Source of the DNA: Serratia ureilytica
GTDB taxonomy: Bacteria; Pseudomonadota; Gammaproteobacteria; Enterobacterales; Enterobacteriaceae
DNA length: 64,000 nucleotides
Direction: 5' to 3'
Assembly: GCF_013375155.1 (NCBI RefSeq)
Contig: NZ_JABXOF010000007.1
Span: 124,001 to 188,000, forward strand
Position 1 is the first letter of the stretch, and each line of letters opens with the position of its first letter. A program made the translations under genes and the position numbers. Below, piece after piece: positions 55,555 to 63,143 of the stretch. Below the pieces are notes generated by a model that worked only from the letters and a program-made list of their open reading frames with translations, ran no database searches and was not told the origin of the DNA.

Positions 55555-56820
55555 ATGAATACATCGCCAGCGGCACGCAGAGCATTAAGTGAAGAGAACC
55601 GGTTGCTGATTATTTTGTTTTTCGTGTTCGGCTGCGTGTTCGTCGATCGTCTGACCATCTCGTTTCTGTTTCCGATGATTGCCGCCGACCTCAAGCTCAG
55701 CAACGTGCATCTCGGCACGCTGTCGGCGGTGTTGGCGCTAACCTGGGCACTGTCCGGCGCCGGGTTGGGGGCGATAGCCGATCGTTTTAATATCCGTAAA
55801 CCGATGCTGATCCTGTCGATCCTGGTGTTTTCGCTGTTCTCCGCACTGTCGGGGCTGGTCAGCGGGTTTGCCATGCTCTTGATCTTCCGGGCGCTGATGG
55901 GGATTGCTGAGGGGCCGGTATTGCCGATCGCGCAATCGTTGATGGTGGAAAGATCGCAGCCGCAGCGCCGCGGTTTCAACATGGGATTGATCCAGGGCGC
56001 GGCGCCAGGGCTGTTGGGCGGCATCATCGCGCCGCCGCTGATCATCTATCTGGCGCAGAAGTGGGGATGGAGCATGGCGTTTCACCTGACCGCCGTGCCG
56101 GGCATCATTCTGGCGTGGCTGATCTATCGCTATGTGAACGGCAAAAAGGATCCCGCTTTCAGCGCCGCGCCGGCGGCCGGTAAGCCGGCGGGCAAGGCCG
56201 CTTACGGCGAGCTGTTCAAAATCAAGAACGTGGCGCTGTGCATTCTGATCTCCTGCGTGTTCGTCACCTGGTTCATGATCATCATAACCTTCACCCCTAA
56301 CTTTTTGGTGACCGACCGTGGCTTCGGTGAAGGCACGATGGGCGGCATCATGAGCGCCATCGGCGCCGCCTGGGTGTTCTGGGGCGTGGCGGTACCGGCG
56401 ATCTCCGATCGCCTCGGGCGCAAACCGACGCTGATTTTCTTTTCGCTGCTGGCGGTGTGCTGCCCGCTGTTCCTGAGCTACGTCGCCAATCCGTGGCTGC
56501 TGGGCGTGCTGGTGTTCCTGTCTTATACCGGCCTTGGCTGTTTCACGCTGTTTATGGCCACCATCCCGTCGGAAACGGTGTCGCCGGCGCGCATCGCCAC
56601 CGCGTTGGGGCTGGTGATGGGGATCGGCGAGGTGATTGGCGGCTGCCTGGCGCCGTTTATCGCCGGGCTGATCGCCGATCGCTACGGCCTGGTCAGCGTA
56701 ATGTGGCTGGCGGCCGCCGGTGCCGTGTGCGCCGGGGTACTGAGTTGTTTTCTCGATGAAACCGCCCCTGCCGTGGTGAACCGCCGAGCGGTGAAGCCGG
56801 CGGGCGTCGCCGACGTTTGA
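55555..56820 (+). CDS. MFS transporter
   Basis: A 421-residue major facilitator protein with 12 predicted helices. The loop 2-3 signature is GAIADRFNIRKPML, and its counterpart in the second half is ISDRLGRKPTLIF. The N-terminus MNTSPAARRALSEENR is cytosolic. The overall pattern resembles transporters for organic acids or sugar acids (ACS/AAHS type); the substrate is unknown. No clear Shine-Dalgarno sequence precedes the ATG. It is followed 36 bp later by the MoaF-like gene behind AAGGAG, so the two form an operon. Confidence 0.87.
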   Translation: MNTSPAARRALSEENRLLIILFFVFGCVFVDRLTISFLFPMIAADLKLSNVHLGTLSAVLALTWALSGAGLGAIADRFNIRKPMLILSILVFSLFSALSGLVSGFAMLLIFRALMGIAEGPVLPIAQSLMVERSQPQRRGFNMGLIQGAAPGLLGGIIAPPLIIYLAQKWGWSMAFHLTAVPGIILAWLIYRYVNGKKDPAFSAAPAAGKPAGKAAYGELFKIKNVALCILISCVFVTWFMIIITFTPNFLVTDRGFGEGTMGGIMSAIGAAWVFWGVAVPAISDRLGRKPTLIFFSLLAVCCPLFLSYVANPWLLGVLVFLSYTGLGCFTLFMATIPSETVSPARIATALGLVMGIGEVIGGCLAPFIAGLIADRYGLVSVMWLAAAGAVCAGVLSCFLDETAPAVVNRRAVKPAGVADV

Positions 56821-56856
56821 GACGAGTTTTATCCCATTCAATCAAGGAGAGCGAAG

Positions 56857-57666
56857 ATGTCAGCAGAATCATCCGTACTGAATCAAAATGCCGAGCCGGA
56901 CTGGAAGAATTACGACGATTTCGCGCGCGGCATCGATACCAACCGGTTGCCGGGTACCCAGGACTGGCGCGGCAAAACGCTGCAGATCGCCTTTGAAGAC
57001 GGCGGGGACATCACGCTGCGTTTCAGCGCCGACCGGCAACGGGTGCTGTGGGCCTGGGGAGGGGAGAGCGGTGAGGACGCTTACGAAGAGGTGCAAACCT
57101 CCGCCGCGCGCTATTTCTTCAATATTCCGCTGCAGTCGCCGGGCAACGAATGCCTGACGCTGGTGCTCAACCGCGACAGCGGCCGGGCGCTGCTGGTGCG
57201 CAGCACGCTGTTGCCCGAACAAACGGTGGAAAAGGGATCCCGCCTCAAGCAAAGCTTCCACGTTGGGCTGATTGCCGGCGTCACGCCGGGCGGCATCGCG
57301 CCGCATCTGACCCGCGAGCTGATCGGTTATCGCACGCTGAACGTTTACAGCCCCAACCATTACTACGAGCACTTCTACGTCAACACCGAGCGTTACGCCT
57401 GGCAAAACCTGCGCGGCGAGCAGTTCGGGCACGGCGACATGGATTACGCCACTTACTACAAGTTTGAGGACGAGATGTTCCTGTTCACCTTCCGGGAAAA
57501 GATTATCCCGGTGTGCTCGGTGTTCTTCTTCGACTTTATCTCCGGGCGCTGCACCGGCACCTTCCTCGGGTTGGACGCCGCCGGCCGGGTTCTGGTGTCA
57601 CCGGCCGGGGCCTTCATCAGCAAGATGAGCTACAACGTCTACCCGGAGGGCGTGCAGCCGCTGTGA
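56857..57666 (+). CDS. MoaF-family protein
   Basis: A 269-residue protein of the MoaF family (the monoamine-regulon MoaF, unrelated to molybdopterin moa genes). It has the two MoaF lipocalin-like halves: WRGKTLQIAFEDGGDITLRFSADRQRVLWAW in the N-terminal part and ERYAWQNLRGEQFGHGDMDYATYYKFEDEMFLFTFREKIIPV in the C-terminal part. In Klebsiella moaEF is induced by tyramine, but no biochemical activity is established. Here the partner is an MFS transporter rather than MoaE or an amine oxidase. It converges with lldD with one base between the stops. Confidence 0.82.
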   Translation: MSAESSVLNQNAEPDWKNYDDFARGIDTNRLPGTQDWRGKTLQIAFEDGGDITLRFSADRQRVLWAWGGESGEDAYEEVQTSAARYFFNIPLQSPGNECLTLVLNRDSGRALLVRSTLLPEQTVEKGSRLKQSFHVGLIAGVTPGGIAPHLTRELIGYRTLNVYSPNHYYEHFYVNTERYAWQNLRGEQFGHGDMDYATYYKFEDEMFLFTFREKIIPVCSVFFFDFISGRCTGTFLGLDAAGRVLVSPAGAFISKMSYNVYPEGVQPL

Positions 57667-57667
57667 G

Positions 57668-58807
57668 TCAGGCGTTTCTGACCAGCGATCCGGCGTTGAT
57701 CTCCGCAATGGTTTTCGCGCCGGTGAGCGTCATGGCGACGCGCATTTCCTTGTCGATCAGATCCAGCAAGTTAGCCACCCCGGCTTCGCCGGCCGCCGCC
57801 AGCGCATAGACGAAGGCGCGCCCCAGCAGCACGCTGTCGGCGCCCAGCGCGATCATGCGCACCACGTCCAGGCCGCTGCGGATGCCGGAATCGGCCAGTA
57901 AGGTAATGTCGCCTTTCACCGCGTCGGCGATCGCCGGCATGGCGCGCGCGGTCGACAGCACGCCGTCCAGCTGGCGGCCGCCGTGGTTGGAGACGATGAT
58001 GCCGTCGGCGCCGAAGCGCACTGCGTCTTTGGCGTCTTCCGGATCCAGAATGCCTTTGATGATCATCGGGCCGTCCCAGAATTCGCGGATCCACTCCAGA
58101 TCTTTCCAGGAAATCGACGGATCGAAGTTGGCGCCCAGCCAGCCGATGTAGTCTTCCAGGCTGGTCGGTTTGCCGCGGTAGGCCGAGACGTTGCCCAGAT
58201 CGTGCGGCTTGCCGAACAGGCCGACATCCCAGGCCCACTGCGGATGGGTAAACGCCTGCAGCACGCGGCGCAGGGCGGCGTTGGGGCCGCTCATCCCCGA
58301 GTGGGCGTCGCGGTAACGGGCGCCGGGCACCGGCATGTCGACGGTGAACACCAGCGTTTTCACGCCGGCGGCTTTGGCGCGCTCCAGCGCGTTGCGCATA
58401 AAGCCGCGGTCTTTCAACACGTAGAGCTGGAACCACATCGGCCGATCGATCGCCGGGGCCACCTCTTCGATGGGGCAGACCGACACGGTGGACAGCGTGA
58501 ACGGAATGCCTTTTTTGGCCGCGGCGCGCGCGGCCTGCACTTCGCCGCGGCGGGCGTACATGCCGGTCAGCCCCACCGGCCCCAGCGCCACCGGCATCGC
58601 CAACTGCTCGCCGAACAGCGTGGTCTCCAGGCTGAGTTCGGACATATTGCGCAGCACGCGCTGGCGCAAGGCAATATCGGCCAGATCTGCGGTATTGCGC
58701 TTCAGCGTATGCTCCGCGTAGGCCCCGCCGTCGATGTAGTGAAACAGAAACGGCGGCAGTTTGGCCTGGGCGGCGGCCCGGTAGTCGGTTGACGCGGAGA
58801 TGATCAT
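57668..58807 (-). CDS. lldD: L-lactate dehydrogenase (FMN-dependent)
   Basis: A 379-residue flavoenzyme that oxidises L-lactate to pyruvate and feeds electrons to the respiratory quinone pool at the inner membrane. FMN and substrate motifs are visible: [22 protein letters not shown], the active-site [14 protein letters not shown] with the catalytic His, and [33 protein letters not shown] at 58807 ([10 protein letters not shown]) equals the E. coli start; AGAAGGT lies upstream. It follows lldP in the same operon. Confidence 0.94.
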   Translation of the reverse strand: MIISASTDYRAAAQAKLPPFLFHYIDGGAYAEHTLKRNTADLADIALRQRVLRNMSELSLETTLFGEQLAMPVALGPVGLTGMYARRGEVQAARAAAKKGIPFTLSTVSVCPIEEVAPAIDRPMWFQLYVLKDRGFMRNALERAKAAGVKTLVFTVDMPVPGARYRDAHSGMSGPNAALRRVLQAFTHPQWAWDVGLFGKPHDLGNVSAYRGKPTSLEDYIGWLGANFDPSISWKDLEWIREFWDGPMIIKGILDPEDAKDAVRFGADGIIVSNHGGRQLDGVLSTARAMPAIADAVKGDITLLADSGIRSGLDVVRMIALGADSVLLGRAFVYALAAAGEAGVANLLDLIDKEMRVAMTLTGAKTIAEINAGSLVRNA

Positions 58808-58849
58808 AGTGTTTACCTTCTTGTCTTCTTGCAAATAACGGGTTGTCAG

Positions 58850-60433
58850 TCAGAGCGAGAGGATCGCCGCCATAGCGGCCGCGATCCCGCCGTACGCCAG
58901 CATCGGCAGCGCGGTCTTTCTGATGATTTTGCCTTCGGCGTTGCCGATCCCCAGGATCGAACAGACCGCGATAATGTTGTTCAGGCATACCATGTTGCCC
59001 ATGGCGCCGCCGACGGACTGCAAGGCCAGCGTCAGATTGACGTCGAGGCCGCTGCTCTGGGCGATCGATTGCTGAATGCCGCCGAACGTCAGGTTCGAAA
59101 CGGTGTTGGAACCGGAGAAGAACGAGCCCAGCGCGCCGAGGAACGAAGAGAACAGCAGCCAGCTCTCGCCGGTCAGCGCCGCCAACGCTTTCCCGATCAG
59201 GATCACCGGCGCGTTGTCGCCGCCCAGCATCATCAGATTGACCATGACCAGCGCGCCGAACAGGGCGATAAAGGGGCGCGTGATGCGCCCGCCGGTTTCG
59301 CTGAACATTTGCCGCACCTGGCCGCCATTCAGACGGAACAGCGGAATGCACAACACCACCACCAGCAGGAACGGGATCAGCGCCGGGACATACAGCGTTT
59401 TGTAGCCGGCCGCGGCGGAGGTGCCCAGCACCTGCCGCAGTTCGACGATCAGCGCTTGGCTGATGCGCAGCTCCCCGAGCCAGCCGAGGTTTTCCTGCCA
59501 CAGCAGCGTGGTGGTGTTGAGCAGCGCCTTGAGGCCCAACTGGTGAATGCGCGTCACTATCAGGATAGCAATCAGCAGCAGGGTCGGCGTCATCGCCTTG
59601 ACCACCTGCATGAACGGCACCGCCTGCGCGGCGCTCTGCGGTTTTTCCGCGCGGGCGAGGCCAATGCCGCCGCGCGCCAGCAGCACCGACAGCGCCAGGC
59701 CGAGAGCGCCGCCGACCAGCGCCGGGAATTCATAGTTCACCTGGGCCAGCAGCAGATAGGGGACGGTGCAGCTCAGCACGCTGAGCAAGATAAACGGCAG
59801 GTTGCGGCGAATATCCTGCCAGGAAACGATAAAGCGCAGCGCCAGCAGAGGAATGACGAAGCCGGCGACAACGTGGATCAGCGCGGTTTGCCGGCCGATC
59901 TCCAGCAGGCTGGCGTCCGACAGGCCGAGGTTGGCGAAGCCGAACCAGGTGGGGGTGCCCACGGCGCCGAAGGAGACCGGTACCGAGTTCATCACCAGCG
60001 TCAGCAGGGCGACGCGCAGCGGGTTGAAGCCCAGCCCGACCAGAATCGGCGCGGCGATGGCGGCCGGGGTGCCGAAGCCGCTGGCGCCCTCGATCATAAA
60101 GGCGAACGCCCAGCCGATAATCATCAGTTGGGCCACCGGGTTGGGGCTAACGGTTTCCAACCAGCGGCGCACCACGTTTTCCGCACCGCTTACCTGCATC
60201 AGTTTGTTGAGCAGGATGGCGCCGGCAATGATGGTGATCGGCGTCAGCGTCGAGACCAGCGCGGTGATGATATTGGCATGCAGCAGCCGCAGTGAGGCAT
60301 CGAACCACCAGAGCTGCAGGACATATACCACGGCGGCCGTCAACGGCAGGGCCAGATAAGAGGGCACGCCATTCCTTTTGGTCATCATCCATATCAGCAG
60401 GACGATGGGCGCAATACTGAAAAGCAGGGGCAT
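58850..60433 (-). CDS. lldP: L-lactate permease
   Basis: A 527-residue inner-membrane permease of the LldP/GlcA family with 12-14 predicted helices. Family segments are IEGASGFGTPAAIAAPILVGLGF, FGAVGTPTWFG and GSFFSGSNTVSNLTFGG. It imports L-lactate (and possibly glycolate) with protons. GAGGATCTT precedes the ATG. lldD follows 42 bp downstream. The usual lldR gene between the two, as in E. coli, is missing; a LysR regulator lies upstream instead. Confidence 0.92.
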   Translation of the reverse strand: MPLLFSIAPIVLLIWMMTKRNGVPSYLALPLTAAVVYVLQLWWFDASLRLLHANIITALVSTLTPITIIAGAILLNKLMQVSGAENVVRRWLETVSPNPVAQLMIIGWAFAFMIEGASGFGTPAAIAAPILVGLGFNPLRVALLTLVMNSVPVSFGAVGTPTWFGFANLGLSDASLLEIGRQTALIHVVAGFVIPLLALRFIVSWQDIRRNLPFILLSVLSCTVPYLLLAQVNYEFPALVGGALGLALSVLLARGGIGLARAEKPQSAAQAVPFMQVVKAMTPTLLLIAILIVTRIHQLGLKALLNTTTLLWQENLGWLGELRISQALIVELRQVLGTSAAAGYKTLYVPALIPFLLVVVLCIPLFRLNGGQVRQMFSETGGRITRPFIALFGALVMVNLMMLGGDNAPVILIGKALAALTGESWLLFSSFLGALGSFFSGSNTVSNLTFGGIQQSIAQSSGLDVNLTLALQSVGGAMGNMVCLNNIIAVCSILGIGNAEGKIIRKTALPMLAYGGIAAAMAAILSL

Positions 60434-60756
60434 AAGATCCTCAGGGTTATTATTTTTATGGGCAGAGATATGTAACTGAAAGGTTAATTACCGCAACATT
60501 TTCATTCTAATCACAACGTTGGCGATGATGCCACGCGATAATTTTTTAACGTCGGCGAATGGTGCCGGCGGCGGGAAAAATGTCGGCTGTTGAGGCTGAA
60601 TTAAATTGATTTAAAATCAATTGGATGGGTTTTTATGTTGTGTAATGAATGCGCTGGATCACATTAATTAGGCGTTAATGTTCACGAGTTCATGTCCAAA
60701 AATGCGGTAATCCACGCGGTACTTTACGACGCGTGGAAATAATCAGGAGTGGAAAC
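60434..60756 (-). promoter_or_regulatory. Upstream region of lldP with a 19-bp palindrome
   Basis: 323 bp without a gene, A+T-rich. AATTGATTTAAAATCAATT (60604-60622) is a perfect palindrome about 170 bp upstream of lldP. Its ends (AATTG...CAATT) resemble E. coli LldR operators, though the spacing differs by two bases; LysR-type regulators also bind such dyads. This is the likely control site of lldPD. Confidence 0.55.
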
Positions 60757-61677
60757 TTAAAAGTAGTGACTGATATTTTGATAGGAACCGATGATATGTT
60801 CGATCAGCAGGCGAGTTTTTAACGGCAGATTGCGGGTATAAGGGTAGACGGCGTAAATGCCCAATACCTTGCCGCAGTGGCCGGCCAGGATCTCCGTCAG
60901 TTTGCCGTCCTGCAAATCTTCGTACACCATGCAGCGCGGCACCATGGCGATGCCGTGGCCGCCGATCACCGCTTTGCGGATCGCCCGCGCATTGTTGGCC
61001 GACAGGTTGCCGTCAACCTGCAGCTCGTAGATTTCGTTGCGCCCTGGCCGCTTCATCAGCCAGTTGGCGGTGCCGCTCTCTTGATAGGTATAGGTCAGGC
61101 AGTTGTGGCTAAGCAGATCGTCGGGATTGCGCGGCTCGGGGTGGTTCTCCAGATAGCCCGGCGAGCAGACGATCACCCAGCGGGAATCGAAGATCGGCCG
61201 CGCAATCAGGCTGGAGTCCGGCATGGTGCCGGTACGGATCGCCAGATCGATGCCTTCTTCCACCAGATCGACGAAGCGGTTTTCCAGCCGCATCTCGACC
61301 TTCAGGCTGGGGTGCTGGGCGCAAAACTCCGCCACGCTTTCACTCAGCAGCAGCTCACCCGAAATGGTCGGCACCGACATACGAATGGTGCCGGTCAGCT
61401 CTTCGCTCTTTTCGCTGACGGCGTACAGCGCTTCCTGCACTTTGGCGCCGATCTCCTTGGCCTGCTGGTAGAGCGCCTGGCCGCTTTCGGTCAGCGTCAG
61501 GCTGCGGGTGGTGCGGTACATCAGCCGGGCGCCGAGCGATTTTTCCAACCGCCCGATGCGTTTGCTGACCACCGAACTGGTAATGCCGGCGCTCTCCGCC
61601 GCCTTGCTGAACGAGCCGCAGTCGACAATCAGGGCAAACAGAATCAGGTCGTTGGCGTATTCGTGAGTCGCGAGCAT
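60757..61677 (-). CDS. LysR-family transcriptional regulator
   Basis: A 306-residue regulator. The N-terminal winged helix-turn-helix (residues about 10-65) reads LIVDCGSFSKAAESAGITSSVVSKRIGRLEKSLGARLMYRTTRSL. The effector-binding domain follows from about residue 90 (GTIRMSVPTISGELLLSESVAEF). It belongs to the large CrgA/DsdC-like group. ATG at 61677 is preferred because AGGA lies six bases upstream; an ATG two codons earlier is possible. It is on the same strand as, and upstream of, lldPD and may respond to lactate. Confidence 0.9.
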   Translation of the reverse strand: MLATHEYANDLILFALIVDCGSFSKAAESAGITSSVVSKRIGRLEKSLGARLMYRTTRSLTLTESGQALYQQAKEIGAKVQEALYAVSEKSEELTGTIRMSVPTISGELLLSESVAEFCAQHPSLKVEMRLENRFVDLVEEGIDLAIRTGTMPDSSLIARPIFDSRWVIVCSPGYLENHPEPRNPDDLLSHNCLTYTYQESGTANWLMKRPGRNEIYELQVDGNLSANNARAIRKAVIGGHGIAMVPRCMVYEDLQDGKLTEILAGHCGKVLGIYAVYPYTRNLPLKTRLLIEHIIGSYQNISHYF

Positions 61678-62102
61678 GGGCATCCTAAGAGTGAGAGTCC
61701 TGTTGCTCAGTGTAAGTCCGGCGCGGCAGGAAGCAATCTTTTCAGCCTGTTTCCAGCGCCGGTTAACTGGTCGGATCTGAAATTTTCTTGGTTAATTACC
61801 TCTTAAACTGAGAATTATCCTTCAAATAAATCGTGGCTATTCCGGGGGTGAAATTAACTTCCATGTTTTTATAAGTAATTAAATTAGAATAATCCTTATA
61901 TCAAACGTTACTTATTCCACTAAGCCTGCGGTGCAGTGTAAATAATTGTATTGATCTGCTTGTGTGAGAGGGCTATTCTTTTTCCCGCGGCGCTCTCATT
62001 GTTATCAATTAAATGTTTTTCAATGTATTGAAGAATTACTCTGTCTTGCAGGCAGAGTGATGGGTAGTGTGTTTATATTTTAATATATATAAGGATATTG
62101 TA
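61678..62102 (+). promoter_or_regulatory. A+T-rich leader region of the peptide locus
   Basis: 425 bp without a gene, far richer in A+T than the 60% G+C flanks. It carries the LysR promoter at the left and, at the right, TATATTTTAATATATATAAGG directly before the peptide gene, offering several -10-like hexamers and a ribosome site AAGGA. The composition suggests acquired DNA. Confidence 0.5.
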
Positions 62103-62306
62103 ATGAAGAAAATCAATCTGTCTGAAGCGGCAAACATCGTCGGCGGTACTTTTGTGTGTACCAAGGAATTTGCCTGGGTGGGCGGTGGCAATAACCGCAC
62201 TTGCCAACTGGTGACCACCTGTTCCGATAAGTTTGGCGGCGTGACCAAAAACTATCGTCCGGCGCCGGTGGCGAGCTGCCCTTCCACGCCGACAATCCCG
62301 AGCTGA
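62103..62306 (+). CDS. Small Cys-rich peptide with double-glycine-type leader (microcin-like precursor)
   Basis: A 67-residue peptide. The first 15 residues, MKKINLSEAANIVGG, fit a double-glycine leader: Gly-Gly at the end, Ile at -4, Glu at -8 and Ile at -12. Such leaders are cut by C39 peptidase-ABC exporters. The remaining 52 residues hold four cysteines (19, 34, 40, 59), glycine-rich and proline-rich segments, and no long hydrophobic stretch. It recalls DUF4762-type small proteins of Serratia, from memory. AAGGATATTGTA precedes the ATG. The next gene codes for a DsbA-like thiol oxidoreductase, which suggests that the cysteines form two disulfides. Activity (antibacterial or signalling) is inference. 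Confidence 0.75.
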   Translation: MKKINLSEAANIVGGTFVCTKEFAWVGGGNNRTCQLVTTCSDKFGGVTKNYRPAPVASCPSTPTIPS

Positions 62307-62342
62307 TGCGAGCTGAACGCTTGCAGTTAGGTTAGTGATGGA

Positions 62343-62370
62343 CAGGCGGGGCGCTTGCGCGCACCGCCTG
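62343..62370 (+). terminator. Hairpin between the peptide gene and the DsbA-like gene
   Basis: CAGGCGG (62343-62349) pairs with CCGCCTG (62364-62370); the inner GGCGC/GCGC bases can extend it. It begins 36 bases after the peptide stop. There is no T run. It could be a partial terminator or an RNA-stabilising stem that keeps the peptide mRNA abundant. Confidence 0.45.
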
Positions 62371-62477
62371 ATAACGGAGATGAATTCCTTTTTTATCGCT
62401 GAACCGTCAATCTCCCTTTCTGATTTATAACGCTCATGCTCAAGTGAGTATTTATTTATTCGCAGGATGCGTCTGCT

Positions 62478-63143
62478 ATGTATAAACGTCCTTTGCTGTT
62501 TTTTAGTTACACGCTCGTCATTATTTTCGCCTCTTCTTTTTTGACTGCGCTTTATTTCCAGCATTACGTTATGGCCTCGCCGGCGGCGGAAAGCCTGAGT
62601 TTTATCTCTCCGGAAAAAATAGAGCAAAGCCCATTGCAAGATGATAACGCCATTGTCGAAGTCTTCTCTTACGCCTGCCACTATTGTGAAGTTAACGAAA
62701 GCGGCGTGGCCGAGCTGGAAAAACGCTTACCGGCGGGAGCCAAATTGGTGCGCCTGCATCTCAGCGACGACGATCACGCCGGCATGGCGGCCTTTGCGCC
62801 CCTCTTCGCCACCCTGACGGTCATGGGGATCGAGGCGCAGCATCGTCCCGCTGCTTACCGCGCCATTATCAAAGAAAACCTCAATCTGGCGGATGAAAAG
62901 CAACTCAGTGCCTGGTTGGTGGCCAACGGCATCGACGAGGCCGCCTATCAGCGGACCAGAGATTCAGAGCGGGTCAAGGAACTGTTGGCGTATATGACGG
63001 CGGTAAGCCGCTATTACCAGGTCAACGCGACCCCCAGCTTTATCGTCAATCGCAAATGGCTGGCGTTGCAAGACCGCGAGTTTTCCGCTTTCAGCCAGCA
63101 ACTGCTGTCGCTGTTGCAGCACGATAAGCCGCTGGCCCCCTGA
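62478..63143 (+). CDS. Membrane-anchored DsbA-like thiol oxidoreductase
   Basis: A 221-residue protein. A basic start (MYKRP) and a hydrophobic helix at about 6-27 form an uncleaved anchor or signal; the rest lies in the periplasm. The thioredoxin-like active site is Cys67-His-Tyr-Cys70 (FSYACHYCEVN), a helical insertion follows, and the cis-proline is in NATPSFIVN. CHYC differs from the CPHC of DsbA and the CGYC of DsbC. It most likely oxidises the cysteines of the peptide encoded upstream. The stop overlaps the next ATG (TGATG). Ribosome site AGGA is weakly placed. Confidence 0.88.
   Translation: MYKRPLLFFSYTLVIIFASSFLTALYFQHYVMASPAAESLSFISPEKIEQSPLQDDNAIVEVFSYACHYCEVNESGVAELEKRLPAGAKLVRLHLSDDDHAGMAAFAPLFATLTVMGIEAQHRPAAYRAIIKENLNLADEKQLSAWLVANGIDEAAYQRTRDSERVKELLAYMTAVSRYYQVNATPSFIVNRKWLALQDREFSAFSQQLLSLLQHDKPLAP

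Noticed and set aside
58829-60295. 488-codon frame antisense to lldP
   Set aside because: Extremely Gln/Arg/Asp-rich shadow of a conserved permease gene; no start signal.
62073-62681. 202-codon frame antisense to the peptide and DsbA-like genes
   Set aside because: Spans two genes and their gap on the other strand; Arg-rich and without a start signal.
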